Below are positions 46,742 through 57,528 of a stretch of DNA of 64,000 bases, in pieces. Every line of letters begins with the position of its first letter. Position 1 is the stretch's first letter. Under the pieces are notes generated by a model that was not told where the DNA came from, did not search any database, and was given only the letters and a program-made list of their open reading frames with translations. The DNA is from Rhodothermales bacterium (GTDB lineage Bacteria; Bacteroidota; Rhodothermia; Rhodothermales; UBA10348), in contig JAEPNP010000001.1 of the NCBI GenBank assembly GCA_017643395.1, forward strand, positions 1,261,806-1,325,805. Reading direction: 5' to 3'. The translations under genes and the position numbers were made by a program.

Positions 46742-48303
46742 TCCCACTCGATGGTTGCCGGGGGCTTGGAGCTGATGTCGTACACGCACCGGTTGATGCC
46801 CCGGATCTCGTTGACGATGCGGTTGGAGACGTGCGCCAGAAAGTCGTACGGCAGCTTGGCCCAGTCGGCCGTCATGCCGTCCACGCTGGTCACCGCGCGC
46901 AGTCCGCAGACGTTTTCGTACGTGCGCTCATCGCCCATGACACCCACGGTCTGGATGGGCAGAAGCACGGCGAACGCCTGCCAGACCTGATCATAGAGTC
47001 CCTGTTTCCGCAGCTCGGAAATGAAGATGTGGTCCGCACGCTGGAGCAGTTCGACTTCTCCCCGCGTGACGGCCCCCAGAATCCGGATGCCCAGGCCGGG
47101 GCCCGGGAACGGGTGGCGGCCGATGATGCTCTGCGGCACTTCCAGCAGCCTGCCTATCGCCCGTACTTCATCCTTGAAGAGCTCCCGGAACGGTTCGAGT
47201 ACCTCGAACTCCATCTCTTCCGGAAGTCCGCCGACGTTGTGGTGCGTCTTGATGGTGGCGGACGGTCCCTTGAACGAAATACTCTCGATTACGTCTGGAT
47301 AGAGCGTGCCCTGGGCCAGAAAGCGGGGCTTGCGACCGATGCGCTGCACGACGCTGTCGGTGGCCTGGTCAAAGACCTCGACAAACGTGTTGCCGATGAT
47401 CTTGCGCTTCTCCTCAGGATCCGTGACATCCCGCAGGCGCGACAGGAACAGGTCTGACCCGTCTACCGCCTCGAGACGAATGTGATAGTGATCCCGGAAG
47501 GTTTCCTGAACCTGCTCCCATTCGCCGAGCCGCAGGAGGCCGTTGTTGACGAAGATGCAGGTAAGCTGATGTCCAATTGCGCGGTGCAGCAGCACAGCGG
47601 CCACCGAGGAGTCCACGCCTCCGGAGAGGCCGAGAATCACGTGCTCGTCTCCAACGGTCTGCCGGATCTCTTCGGTCTTCTCGTCGATGAATGACGCAGC
47701 AGACCAGTCACCGATGCAGCCGCAGACTCCGTGCGTAAAGTTGCGCAGAATGGTCGTGCCGTGGTCGGTGTGAACAACCTCCGGGTGGAACTGCACGCCG
47801 AAATGCGGGGTCCCTTCCACCTTGACCGCGGCAATCGGCGCGTTCTCGGTGTGGGCAATGATGCGAAACCCCTCGGGCAGTTCGATCAAGTGGTCACCAT
47901 GGCTCATCCAGACCGTGGTGTCCTCAGGGAGTCCTGCCAGCAGCGTGGCCTCATCGTCGACCTGGAGCTGTGCCCGTCCGAATTCGCGGCGTGCAGCGCG
48001 CTCAACGCGTCCGCCGGATACATGGGCCATCGCCTGCAGGCCATAGCAAATCCCCAACACGGGGATGCGGCCGTTCGGGCCGTTCAATTCCAGCACGCGC
48101 GGATCGAGTTGCGGCGCGCCCGGATCGTAGACAGAACTGGGTCCGCCGGACAGGATGATGCCTGCCGGCTCCATGGCGGCCACCTCCTCAAGAGGCGTCG
48201 TGCATGCGTAAATCTCGGAGTACACACCGGACTCTCTCACCCGCCGTGCAATCAGCTGGGTGTATTGGGATCCGAAGTCGAGAATTACGATGCGCTGGTG
48301 CAT
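46738..48303 (-). CDS. guaA: GMP synthase (glutamine-hydrolysing)
   Basis: Last step of GMP synthesis: XMP plus glutamine and ATP to GMP. The 521-aa product has the class I glutamine amidotransferase domain (nucleophile in GICYGLQ, His/Glu in HPEVVHT), the P-loop [10 protein letters not shown] of the ATP pyrophosphatase domain and the C-terminal dimerisation domain ending in PPATIEWE. It is full length. It lies 1 nt after gcvH. Confidence 0.98.
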   Translation of the reverse strand: MHQRIVILDFGSQYTQLIARRVRESGVYSEIYACTTPLEEVAAMEPAGIILSGGPSSVYDPGAPQLDPRVLELNGPNGRIPVLGICYGLQAMAHVSGGRVERAARREFGRAQLQVDDEATLLAGLPEDTTVWMSHGDHLIELPEGFRIIAHTENAPIAAVKVEGTPHFGVQFHPEVVHTDHGTTILRNFTHGVCGCIGDWSAASFIDEKTEEIRQTVGDEHVILGLSGGVDSSVAAVLLHRAIGHQLTCIFVNNGLLRLGEWEQVQETFRDHYHIRLEAVDGSDLFLSRLRDVTDPEEKRKIIGNTFVEVFDQATDSVVQRIGRKPRFLAQGTLYPDVIESISFKGPSATIKTHHNVGGLPEEMEFEVLEPFRELFKDEVRAIGRLLEVPQSIIGRHPFPGPGLGIRILGAVTRGEVELLQRADHIFISELRKQGLYDQVWQAFAVLLPIQTVGVMGDERTYENVCGLRAVTSVDGMTADWAKLPYDFLAHVSNRIVNEIRGINRCVYDISSKPPATIEWE

Positions 48304-48304
48304 G

Positions 48305-48712
48305 TCACCCGGCCATTTCGGCGTAGTCGTCCGCCGACATCAGCCCGTCGAGTTCGGAAGAGTCGGAGATGGTGATCTTGATCATCCAGCCTTTTCCGTA
48401 GGGGTCCTCGTTCACCAGCTCAGGGCTGGCCTCGAGGTCCTCGTTGACCTCGTCCACGGAGCCCGTGACCGGCATGAACAGCTCAGAGACGGTCTTGACC
48501 GCCTCGACGGTGCCGAACACCTCATCCTTGGCGACCTCGTCGCCCACGGTGTCGACGTCCACATAGACGATGTCGCCCAGTTCGTTCTGGGCAAAGTCCG
48601 TGATTCCGATCGTGGCAGTGGTGCCGTCGTCGGAGATGCGAATCCACTCGTGATCCTTGGTGTAGCGGAGCTCGGCGGGGAAGTTCATTTCCTGGGAATG
48701 CTGGTGTGCCAC
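48305..48712 (-). CDS. gcvH: Glycine cleavage system H protein
   Basis: The lipoyl carrier that shuttles the aminomethyl intermediate between P, T and L proteins. The 135-aa product has the lipoylation lysine in [13 protein letters not shown] and the fold markers [17 protein letters not shown] and YGKGWMIKI. The start at 48712 gives eight extra residues relative to MNFPAELRY; an ATG at 48688 is possible. Confidence 0.96.
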   Translation of the reverse strand: MAHQHSQEMNFPAELRYTKDHEWIRISDDGTTATIGITDFAQNELGDIVYVDVDTVGDEVAKDEVFGTVEAVKTVSELFMPVTGSVDEVNEDLEASPELVNEDPYGKGWMIKITISDSSELDGLMSADDYAEMAG

Positions 48713-48782
48713 GGATAATACGCGTGGGCCGCTCGGGAGGTCGAACGGTTCAGCCCAAACTCACGAAACGCCGCAACGCGGT

Positions 48783-50138
<1,356 letters not shown>

Positions 50139-50148
50139 GCGGGAGCCC

Positions 50149-50655
50149 CTAGCTGGGGTCGACGATGAACAGCGGCTGGTCGAATTCTACCGGTTGGGCA
50201 TTCTCAACCAGGATCTCCTTCACGGTGCCGGCCACCTCGCTCTCGATCTCATTCATGAGCTTCATGGCCTCGATGATGCAGAGCACATCGCCCTTCTTAA
50301 CCGTGTCACCTACGGAGACGTACGGGTCGGCATCCGGGGAGGAGGCCCGGTAGAAGGTGCCGACGATCGGCGCGCGGACCTGTTCTCCGGAGGGCGCGGC
50401 AGGCGCAGCCGGGGCCTCGGCCGCTGGTGCCGGCGCTGCAGCCACCTGGGCGGGTGCGGCGGGCATGGGAGCCGGAGCCATCGGCGCATGCATCGGCGCC
50501 ATGGGATAGGGATAGGGAGCCGGAGCGGATTGCACCGTTACGGTCGGCGCGGACTTGCGCACGACCAACTTGAAGTCGTCGTCGTGGATTTCCACTTCGG
50601 CGACGCCTGAGTCGGCGACGACCTGAAGCAGTTCCCGAATGCGATCGATGTCCAT
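50149..50655 (-). CDS. accB: Acetyl-CoA carboxylase biotin carboxyl carrier protein
   Basis: Carries the carboxybiotin between AccC and the carboxyltransferase. From the ATG at 50655 it has 168 aa: an N-terminal helical region starting MDIDRIREL, a long Pro/Ala/Met-rich flexible linker (residues about 45-90) and a C-terminal biotinyl domain with the biotin lysine in [14 protein letters not shown] frame extension to 50709 would overlap efp and is not family-like. It is co-directional with efp (22-nt gap) and accC. Confidence 0.96.
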   Translation of the reverse strand: MDIDRIRELLQVVADSGVAEVEIHDDDFKLVVRKSAPTVTVQSAPAPYPYPMAPMHAPMAPAPMPAAPAQVAAAPAPAAEAPAAPAAPSGEQVRAPIVGTFYRASSPDADPYVSVGDTVKKGDVLCIIEAMKLMNEIESEVAGTVKEILVENAQPVEFDQPLFIVDPS

Positions 50656-50677
50656 CAGAGGTGGGTTTGGAGACGGA

Positions 50678-51247
50678 TCAGGCCGTCGACACGCGGGTGA
50701 TATAGTCACCCTTGTCGGTGTTGACCTTGATCGTATCGCCTTCGTTGATGAAGAGCGGGACGTTTACCACCGCGCCGCTTTCGAGCGTAGCGGGTTTGGT
50801 GGCGCCGGTGGCCGTGTCACCCTTGAGGCCGGGGTCGGTCTGGGTAACCACCAGCTCCACACTGTTCGGAATCTCCGTGGTCAGGGGCTGATTGGTCTCG
50901 GCGTGGAAGAGGATGTCGATGGTGCCGCCTTCCTTGATGAACTCCCGACCCGGCACACTTTCGGCCGGCAGCGACAGCTGCTCATAGGACTCCTGGTTCA
51001 TGAAGTGCAGCCCGAGGTCATCCTCATACAGGTACTGGTGGGTGCGCCGCTCCACGCGTGCGGTCTCCACCTTTTCACCGGCTCTGAACGTGTTATCCAC
51101 GACCCTGCCGGTCTTCACATTGCGCAGTTTGCTGCGGACAAAGGCGCCGCCTTTCCCGGGCTTGACATGCATGAACTCGACGATCTGCCATAGATCGCCG
51201 TTCCACATCAGAGTCAGTCCGTTTCTGAAGTCGCTCGTGTCCGCCAT
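50678..51247 (-). CDS. efp: Translation elongation factor P
   Basis: Relieves ribosome stalling at polyproline stretches. The 189-aa product has the three-barrel tRNA-mimic fold, with the tip-loop lysine in [11 protein letters not shown] and the C-terminal [13 protein letters not shown]. Several window proteins have Pro-rich runs that would need it, such as the adhesins and the AccB linker. It leads the efp-accB-accC cluster. Confidence 0.97.
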   Translation of the reverse strand: MADTSDFRNGLTLMWNGDLWQIVEFMHVKPGKGGAFVRSKLRNVKTGRVVDNTFRAGEKVETARVERRTHQYLYEDDLGLHFMNQESYEQLSLPAESVPGREFIKEGGTIDILFHAETNQPLTTEIPNSVELVVTQTDPGLKGDTATGATKPATLESGAVVNVPLFINEGDTIKVNTDKGDYITRVSTA

Positions 51248-51321
51248 GTGCTGCTATTCAGTTCGCGCAAAGACCACCAACTTACCCGGTTAAGGCCGTG
51301 TTAGTCAATTCGCAGTGCCCC

Positions 51322-52914
51322 TCAGCGTCTGAATTCGCGGATAAGAGCGTCTATATCCGCCTCGCTGAGTCCGTCAGGGTTTTTGGGCGATGGGCTCTGT
51401 TCAGCCGGGGCCCGACCGGCCGTTACGACCGGGTTGCCGGCACGGGCGCGGAGCCGGTCTTCAATCTGGCCAATCCAGTTGCCGTCGCCGGCCGGCCGCG
51501 GGGCCGGAGTCGGGCGTGCGGGCGCGGAGCGCGTGGCCGGTTTGGCCGCCGGTGATGATGCCCGGGAGTTCACAGGATTCGTTTCAAACGCCACGCGCTT
51601 GATGTTCAGCAGGTGCATGGGGGAGATGTTGTCGCTCGTGATCGAGCCACCTACGGTGCCGGGCCCCAGGGTCATCGAAGGAAAAAGGCGATTGGTATAG
51701 CCCACCGAGCCCAGCGCAGACACGGAGTTCACCACGATGCGCATCGCCGGCTTCTGAAGGGCGAATGCCTCGATGACACGTTCATTGCCGGCATGGAGGG
51801 CAAGGGTGTGCCCCATGCCACCGTAGGCGAGCACTTCCATGCACCGCTCGCAACCGGCCTCCCAGCCGTCTGCGGTGTAGAACGTCAGGATCGGCGACAG
51901 CGTCTCTCTGGACAGGGGGTCTTCGTGCCCGACCTGGCTGGATTCCGCCACCAGCGCCCTGGTGCCCCTTGGGACCCGGAATCCGGCCATTTCCGCGATG
52001 GCTTCGGGGGCCTTGCCCACCTGCTCGATGTTCAACTTGCCATCGACCACAACGGTCTTCTCCAGGAGCGTGCGTTCCTTGCCGGCCACCAGGTAGGCCC
52101 CGGCGGCCTGCAGGCCCTCGAGCAGGGCCTTCTTGACGGGCAGGTCACAGATGATGCTGCGTTCGGTGGAGCACAGCGTTCCCCAGTCGAAACTGGCGCC
52201 GTAGACCAGGTCCTTGGCCGCCTTGCCGACATCCGCGCTGCGGTCCACATAAACCGGCACGTTGCCGGAGCCGACGCCGTAGGCCGGCTTGCCCTTGGAG
52301 TACGCCGCCCGGACCATCGCCGAGCCTCCGGTAGCCAGGATCAGATCCACCTCGCGGTCCTCCAGCAGGGCCTGGGTGCCGGCAAGGCTGACCTCAGTCA
52401 TGCAGGCGAACAGTCCTTTGGGTGCCCCGGCCTTGTACGCAGCCTCTGCCACGGCGCCCAGCGCATCGGCCGTGCACTTCCGGGCTCGGGGATGCGGGCT
52501 CATCACGACCGCGCATCGCGACTTGGCCGCGATGATCGCCTTGTACATGGCCGTGGATGTTGGATTGGTGGACGGGATCAGCGCGGCCACCACACCCATC
52601 GGCGTGGCCACCTCCCAGATGGAGTCCTCCTCCAGCTTCCTGATGATGCCGACGGTCTTCATGCCCTGCATGCGCTCGTGCAGCATGCGGGTGGCAAACA
52701 GGTTCTTTTCCTTTTTGCTCTCGGGCCGTCCGAATCCGGTCTCTTCGTGGGCAGCGCGGCCCAATCGGTCGGCCTGGGCGGCGCCGGCACGTGCCATGGC
52801 GTCGACGATCCGGTCCACCTGGGCCTGATCGAGCTTCTTGGCCTCATGTTGGGCGTTCCGCGCGGCGCGAAGCAGTTCGCGGGCTTGCTGGATGGAGCGG
52901 AGATCGGAGTCCAT
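51322..52914 (-). CDS. CoA-acylating aldehyde dehydrogenase (EutE/PduP-like) with C-terminal encapsulation-peptide-like tail
   Basis: Converts an aldehyde plus CoA and NAD into acyl-CoA, or the reverse. The 530-aa product has the catalytic C248 in DWGTLCSTER, the PSTNPTST loop and the MHLLNIKRVA strand typical of EutE/PduP. The catalytic region ends near residue 446. Two short amphipathic helices follow, separated by Pro/Ala-rich linkers: helix 1 at about 479-492 (NWIGQIEDRLRARA) and helix 2 at 516-530 (LSEADIDALIREFRR). This linker-plus-helix tail is how cargo is tethered inside bacterial microcompartments. No shell-protein gene is in the window, so the tail may act elsewhere or be a remnant. 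Confidence 0.88.
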   Translation of the reverse strand: MDSDLRSIQQARELLRAARNAQHEAKKLDQAQVDRIVDAMARAGAAQADRLGRAAHEETGFGRPESKKEKNLFATRMLHERMQGMKTVGIIRKLEEDSIWEVATPMGVVAALIPSTNPTSTAMYKAIIAAKSRCAVVMSPHPRARKCTADALGAVAEAAYKAGAPKGLFACMTEVSLAGTQALLEDREVDLILATGGSAMVRAAYSKGKPAYGVGSGNVPVYVDRSADVGKAAKDLVYGASFDWGTLCSTERSIICDLPVKKALLEGLQAAGAYLVAGKERTLLEKTVVVDGKLNIEQVGKAPEAIAEMAGFRVPRGTRALVAESSQVGHEDPLSRETLSPILTFYTADGWEAGCERCMEVLAYGGMGHTLALHAGNERVIEAFALQKPAMRIVVNSVSALGSVGYTNRLFPSMTLGPGTVGGSITSDNISPMHLLNIKRVAFETNPVNSRASSPAAKPATRSAPARPTPAPRPAGDGNWIGQIEDRLRARAGNPVVTAGRAPAEQSPSPKNPDGLSEADIDALIREFRR

Positions 52915-53024
52915 GGGCCGAATATAGCGCGACTCCGAGCGTTTTGATCGTACCCGTACCTAGGGCCCGATACGCTTCCCATGGATCGCGCCTTCGTTCC
53001 GATGTACACCCACCGCTTTCACCC

Positions 53025-53657
53025 ATGCGACTCACCAGTCGCGGCATCGACGAGTATACCCTTGCCGCATATCTGGCTGGACGGTTGGCGCCGTCACGCC
53101 GAAGGGAGGTAGCCGACTTTCTGGCCCGCAACGAGGACGCGCGCGACGTGCTCTACGCAGCCAGTCAGCTTCTCGAAACAGAAGGAGACGGGCAGGACAC
53201 GCGCCCCCCGACGCTCACCGCCGTTTCCCTGCCTCCCAAACGTAAACCGCTCCTGACCGGCAGCCGCAAGCTGAGCGTGCTGCTGTGGACAACCGTCGGG
53301 CTGGTCTGCCTGACTGCATTCGTTACCACCATTCTGGTGGCCTTCCGGGTTGGTGTGGATGCAGGAGCCGCGAATCTTGCCGGTCCGCGCACCGATCCAT
53401 CGAGCCTGGTTACGGTGACCGGAGGTTTCGAAGGCCTGTCGTGGCAGGCGGCGGCCGATGCCGAGGCCTATCAGGTGGTTGTGTGGGACGATGCGCAGGA
53501 CGCCGTTGTCGGCCAGGTGGAGTCCGAGGTCGCTTTCGTCTCCTACGAAAGTCTGCAGGGCTTCCTGGGCGAGAATCCGCGCCGCGTCTGGATAGACGCC
53601 TACGACGATTCCGGGCGACTCCTGCAACGAACGCGAACCGTGACCCTGCAACGATAG
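53025..53657 (+). CDS. Anti-sigma-factor-like single-pass membrane protein
   Basis: The 210-aa product has an N-terminal helical domain (IDEYTLAAYLAGRLAP, then EVADFLARNEDARDVLYAASQLL) resembling anti-sigma or zf-HC2-type domains but without the zinc-binding Cys/His set, one membrane segment (about 85-107) and a periplasmic beta-rich domain of about 95 aa. No sigma factor gene is adjacent. The ATG at 53025 precedes the conserved helix; the longer frame to 52791 overlaps the divergent aldehyde dehydrogenase gene. Confidence 0.65.
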   Translation: MRLTSRGIDEYTLAAYLAGRLAPSRRREVADFLARNEDARDVLYAASQLLETEGDGQDTRPPTLTAVSLPPKRKPLLTGSRKLSVLLWTTVGLVCLTAFVTTILVAFRVGVDAGAANLAGPRTDPSSLVTVTGGFEGLSWQAAADAEAYQVVVWDDAQDAVVGQVESEVAFVSYESLQGFLGENPRRVWIDAYDDSGRLLQRTRTVTLQR

Positions 53658-53702
53658 GCGCCGGGCGGCAGCAGAGACCCTGCCGCTCATCCCTCAACGA
53701 AA

Positions 53703-53740
53703 AACGCCGCTCCCCGGCCAGGGAGCGGCGTTTCGTTTTG
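53703..53740. terminator. Bidirectional terminator
   Basis: AACGCCGCTCCC (53703-53714) pairs perfectly with GGGAGCGGCGTT (53721-53732), with A-rich left and T-rich right flanks. It lies between convergent genes. Confidence 0.92.
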
Positions 53741-53766
53741 AGGGGGTGAGGGTACGAGGGTGAGGG

Positions 53767-55656
53767 TTACCCGTCGTTGGCATCGATGCCCAGGCGTCCG
53801 GTGTGGCGGGCGTTGCGTCCGTACATGGGCCACTTCCCGCGGGCGAGCCCGGCCGAGCCGGTCTCAAACCCGAAGAGGTGTCCATTGCGGCCTGCCACAA
53901 TCAGGTGGCCTTCACGGTTGATGGTAACCGGGCCGTCTGATTCCGTGTTGAGCTGATATTCCCAGTACGGGGTGCCGTTCGTATTGATGGCCATCACGTT
54001 GCGACCCGATACAAAGTGGATGACACCGTTGGTGTCGATGGCCGGCATGCCGACATCGTCCGCCACAAACTTGTAGCGCAGGCGGGGCGTGAGGGCATCG
54101 GCCGTCTCATTGAGAGCGAAGAGGCCCGTCTCCGTCCCGACGTAGATGGTGCCGCCCTCATCGACCACCGGGCCCGAGACCAGGGTGCCGCCGACGGGGT
54201 AGTGCCAGAGACGTGAGCCGTCAAAGCCGCTGAATGCGTACATGCAGCCGTCGTCGGCGACGACGTACACCAGGGCTTCCAGAGAACTGCGGGTCTCACC
54301 CGTGGGCAGTTCCACCGTGAGCTGGATCTCGGCAAGCGCCATCGGAGCGCGGGCCGTGCCACCCGGGCAGGATCCCGAGCCACGAATCTGGCTCTGCCAG
54401 AGCTGCGATCCATGGCGGTCAAAACCGGTCAGACGGCCCTGGGAGTCTGCCACGATCACGGTGTGGTCACGCGTGATGACGGGGGCCTCCACGATGGTGC
54501 CGTCCACCACCTTCTTGGGGCTGGACCAGGCCGAGAGCCCGTTGAAGCTGTTGACCGCATGCAGATTGCCGAACGTGTCACCGAAGTAGAGCACGCCGTC
54601 CACGCCCATCGCGGGCGAAGAGCGCAGCGGTGCCGCGCTGTTGTAGGGGGTTGCCCAGAGGTCACGGCCGTCCGCGGTAAAGCCCCAGAGGCGGCCATCC
54701 TCGGACGTCACGAATACGTCCTCGTTGTTACCAACGACCGGCGTGGAGCGGATCGGGCCCTTTGTGTCGCGCTCCCACTTGAGTGTGCCCTCGTTGTCAA
54801 ACGCGTAGAGCTTGCCGTTGGATGAACCCAGGTAGATATCGTCGTTGAAGCCCACGGCCGCAGAACCCTTGACCTCGCCGGCCAGGCCCGTGCCACGGAA
54901 GGTGAGGCTGCCTGCCGAGCCGGTGTTCTCCGGGTCGACTTCTTCGCCGCCCGAAATATTGACCACTACCGGTCCGTTGAGGCGGAAGACCCCATCGCCC
55001 GAGTAGGCCTTGATCTCGACCACGTGCTCACCGGGAGTGAACTCTGACGTATCCCAGTCGAAGGCGTAGGCCTCGCCGCCGATGGACGTCGATGTGGTCA
55101 GGAACGGCACACCGTCCACCACCAGGTCAACGCGGGTGACCGGGGGCGAGCCCGCCGCGGCCTGCGCCAGCACGCGAACTGTGCCGGATACCTCGCGCTC
55201 GTTCTCGGGCTCGAGGATGGTCATCACGGGGCCGTCACCAGCGGAGACGTTCTCGACCAGTACGGTGATGGGAAGCGAGACTCCGCGCGCCTGGAAGCGG
55301 TCGAAGGCCACCGCCTCGAGACGGTGCAGTCCGTCCGGAATCTCAAACGAGTTCAGCCTCAGTGCGTAGCGTCCCCCGTCCCACTCGGCCTCACCCACAC
55401 GGGCGCCGTCCAGGTTGACGTTGACGAAGCTGATGAAGTTGTCATCGCCTAGCGCCTCCGCGTTGACCGCGACGATCACGTTCGCACCGGTCAGCGTGGC
55501 GCCGTCGAACGGCCGATCCAGCTGTACACGCGGTGCGCGTTCGTCGAAGGCTTCCCCGAAAATGTCGCAGCCGGAGAAGAGCACGGAGAGGACGAGAATG
55601 CCCACCACGCCCACGGAGCGGCTGGCGGAATTCAGAAGTCGAAGAGTATTGCGCAT
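53767..55656 (-). CDS. Lipoprotein with Ig-like domains and a PQQ-type beta-propeller
   Basis: The 629-aa product has a lipobox FSGC (cysteine about 30). Residues 40-230 contain two or three Ig-like/Big units (VQLDRPFDGATLTGANVIV, VTRVDLVVDGVPFL). Residues 260-620 form a PQQ/YVTN-like propeller with repeats such as LYAFDNEGTLKWERDT and GVLYFGDTFGNLHAV. It is similar in build to BamB but longer, and may be an outer-membrane binding or scaffold protein. The ATG at 55656 gives a clean lipoprotein signal; the open frame to 56118 is spurious. A 7-bp inverted repeat lies 11 nt upstream of the start. Confidence 0.82.
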   Translation of the reverse strand: MRNTLRLLNSASRSVGVVGILVLSVLFSGCDIFGEAFDERAPRVQLDRPFDGATLTGANVIVAVNAEALGDDNFISFVNVNLDGARVGEAEWDGGRYALRLNSFEIPDGLHRLEAVAFDRFQARGVSLPITVLVENVSAGDGPVMTILEPENEREVSGTVRVLAQAAAGSPPVTRVDLVVDGVPFLTTSTSIGGEAYAFDWDTSEFTPGEHVVEIKAYSGDGVFRLNGPVVVNISGGEEVDPENTGSAGSLTFRGTGLAGEVKGSAAVGFNDDIYLGSSNGKLYAFDNEGTLKWERDTKGPIRSTPVVGNNEDVFVTSEDGRLWGFTADGRDLWATPYNSAAPLRSSPAMGVDGVLYFGDTFGNLHAVNSFNGLSAWSSPKKVVDGTIVEAPVITRDHTVIVADSQGRLTGFDRHGSQLWQSQIRGSGSCPGGTARAPMALAEIQLTVELPTGETRSSLEALVYVVADDGCMYAFSGFDGSRLWHYPVGGTLVSGPVVDEGGTIYVGTETGLFALNETADALTPRLRYKFVADDVGMPAIDTNGVIHFVSGRNVMAINTNGTPYWEYQLNTESDGPVTINREGHLIVAGRNGHLFGFETGSAGLARGKWPMYGRNARHTGRLGIDANDG

Positions 55657-55667
55657 GATGGCAAGTG

Positions 55668-55686
55668 ATCCGGGTTGATCCCGGAT
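55668..55686. promoter_or_regulatory. Inverted repeat next to the lipoprotein start
   Basis: ATCCGGG (55668-55674) and CCCGGAT (55680-55686) are perfect arms with a 5-nt spacer, 11 nt upstream of the ATG at 55656. The position would allow operator or RBS-masking function. Confidence 0.5.
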
Positions 55687-55734
55687 GAGTTGTTGTCCGG
55701 TGAGGCCGCAGAGCGGTTCGTGGATATCGGTCAT

Positions 55735-55768
55735 CAAGGATCGGTCCAATCTCGATGTGTGATCCTTG
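55735..55768. promoter_or_regulatory. Inverted repeat in the divergent promoter region
   Basis: CAAGGATC (55735-55742) and GATCCTTG (55761-55768) are perfect arms with an 18-nt spacer. Confidence 0.45.
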
Positions 55769-56257
55769 AATCGGCTCATGGGGCTCAAAAACGCTGTTTT
55801 TTGTTCGGGCGATGGACTCATAGCTGGACTCGCGCCAATCAGAATGAGACAACCGACGGGAGCGCGCCCGGCGGCTGACACACGCCCTGCAAGCGGAGTG
55901 CCGGTCTCGATGTGAGCTGCAGGCGAGTGCGAGTGCGTATCCGGGGCGCGGCCGATGTGCAGCCAGCTCCGATCGCCCGGGGACGGCCGCATATATGAGG
56001 TATCCCGCCGAATCGACTTCAGATCTCGGCGAGAGGGCCGATCAAAACCTTTGCATGCCACCACCCTGGCCGGGTGTGGTGTGTCGATACCGATCTCAAA
56101 CAGGGATCGACCCCTCACGAGTCAAGGCGATGCAACTGGCAAATCAAGCCAATATCGACGGTTTTCCGAGCCTCCCGGGCTGCGGGACGAATGCGGCATG
56201 CCCTTTGAGGAAGGGCTCCGCGGCTCCACGCTCCACCGAATACTTCGCCTGCTCATC

Positions 56258-57511
56258 ATGAAAGACACGCCCGCAAGCATGTCCTCTTTCGCAGCAATGC
56301 TCCCTTCCGGCATCGATCCGATCGATGAGGAATGGGGCGGCCTCTACCGAGGCGGTGCATATCTCGCCTTCGGTCGCGCCGCGACTGGCCGAGGCCTCAT
56401 GACACTTCGATTTGCTCAGACCGGGGCCACCGGCGGCGAGAAGTGTCTTTTCATCGCATCGGACCGCCCGCGGGATCTGGTAATCCAGGCCGCGTCGATC
56501 GGGTTCGATCTGAAGCAGGCCCAGCAGGACGGGCTGATCCGCCTGATGCGGATTCCGCCCATGATGAATCCCCAGGCCATGGGAGACGACGCCGTGGCGA
56601 AGGCCCTCTGGGACCTGGTGACCATCATTCGCAAACAACGTCCGGACCGGCTGGTCATCAATGACTTCATGCCGTTCGTGATGTTCAGGTCTTTCGATCG
56701 CTTCCGGATGGAGTTCATCCGGATGCTGGAGCAGATCGACAGCCTCGATACCACGGTCATGGTTGCGCTGCCGGAGCCGGCCAACCCCCAGTCCCGCCGT
56801 GTGATCGACTTCATGGCCGGCCAGATGACCGGCGCGGTGCACATTGAAGCAGCCGACGAGGAGCCCACGAGCACGGAGCGCCGGCTGACCCTGATTCCGC
56901 ACATCGGACAGATCAAACGCCAGGTAGTGCGCCATTGGGATCTTGCGGACGTGGTGACCACTCCGGGCCAGGCACCGGTGATCACGGAGGAGGTCTCCAT
57001 GCCGGATGTGACCCCCGCTCCGGAAGCTCCGCGTTTCCCGCATGTGGCACCCGATGCCCTGGGTGAGGAGCCCGAAGCGCCGAGCGCACCGAAGGAAGAC
57101 GCCATGGAGCGCTACTCGGACCGCGTTTCATTCCGGGATCGCCTGCAGAACTTCTTTATCAACCGCGAGGATGTGGCGAGTCCCTTCCTGCTGCTGGCCA
57201 TGCGCATGGACCAGACCAGCGACCGCGGTCCGGTGGACTTCGAGTTCATCATTGACCTGGTGGCCGACAGCCTGCGCCCCCAGGACGACATGCTCATCAG
57301 CCCCATCAATGAGCGGCTGGTAGTACTGCTTGCCGACAGCAAGCCCGAAGAGGCACAGGGCTTCTTTGCCCGCCTCAAAAACCGGCTCCGCGCCGACGCG
57401 CCCCAGCAGGCCGATCACCTGCTGCACGCCGTGTCCGCCATCGTGGTGCCCGACGGCCGTCCGTTCCAGAGCGCAGACGAATTCCTCACCTACGCACTGG
57501 ACGAGGCCTAA
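56258..57511 (+). CDS. KaiC/RecA-like ATPase-fold protein fused to a degenerate GGDEF-like domain
   Basis: The 417-aa cytoplasmic protein has two parts. Residues 15-235 resemble KaiC/GvpD-type RecA folds: a loop at 39-46 (GRAATGRG) in the Walker A position but with Arg for the catalytic Lys, a hydrophobic strand with D136 in RLVINDF as Walker B, and GEKCLFIASD. A Pro/Ala/Glu linker (236-283) follows. Residues 290-417 have the size and strand pattern of a GGDEF domain (FLLLAMRMDQ, FEFIIDLVADSLR, RLVVLLADS), with the GGDEF motif replaced by PINER (349-353) and an RxxD (R340-P-Q-D343) in the place of the I-site. It is probably a c-di-GMP receptor rather than a cyclase (inference). The open frame to 55955 is dropped because the ATG at 56258 precedes the conserved fold. 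It is first in the locus; the next gene starts after 17 nt. Confidence 0.75.
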   Translation: MKDTPASMSSFAAMLPSGIDPIDEEWGGLYRGGAYLAFGRAATGRGLMTLRFAQTGATGGEKCLFIASDRPRDLVIQAASIGFDLKQAQQDGLIRLMRIPPMMNPQAMGDDAVAKALWDLVTIIRKQRPDRLVINDFMPFVMFRSFDRFRMEFIRMLEQIDSLDTTVMVALPEPANPQSRRVIDFMAGQMTGAVHIEAADEEPTSTERRLTLIPHIGQIKRQVVRHWDLADVVTTPGQAPVITEEVSMPDVTPAPEAPRFPHVAPDALGEEPEAPSAPKEDAMERYSDRVSFRDRLQNFFINREDVASPFLLLAMRMDQTSDRGPVDFEFIIDLVADSLRPQDDMLISPINERLVVLLADSKPEEAQGFFARLKNRLRADAPQQADHLLHAVSAIVVPDGRPFQSADEFLTYALDEA

Positions 57512-57528
57512 ATCCCGACCCCGACGCC

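Larger units (their letters stand above)
55657..56257. other. 601-bp divergent intergenic region before the exopolysaccharide locus
   Basis: No supported gene lies here. It must hold promoters for the PQQ-propeller lipoprotein and the plus-strand exopolysaccharide locus. Two perfect inverted repeats are listed separately. I saw no recognisable GEMM-type c-di-GMP riboswitch core. Confidence 0.6.

Noticed and set aside
55769-56257. c-di-GMP (GEMM) riboswitch before the exopolysaccharide locus
   Set aside because: I looked for the conserved aptamer segments and saw no match.
55955-56257. 101-residue N-terminal extension of the KaiC-like protein
   Set aside because: The extension is rich in Arg, Ser and Cys with no fold features, and the recognisable fold begins just after the ATG at 56258.
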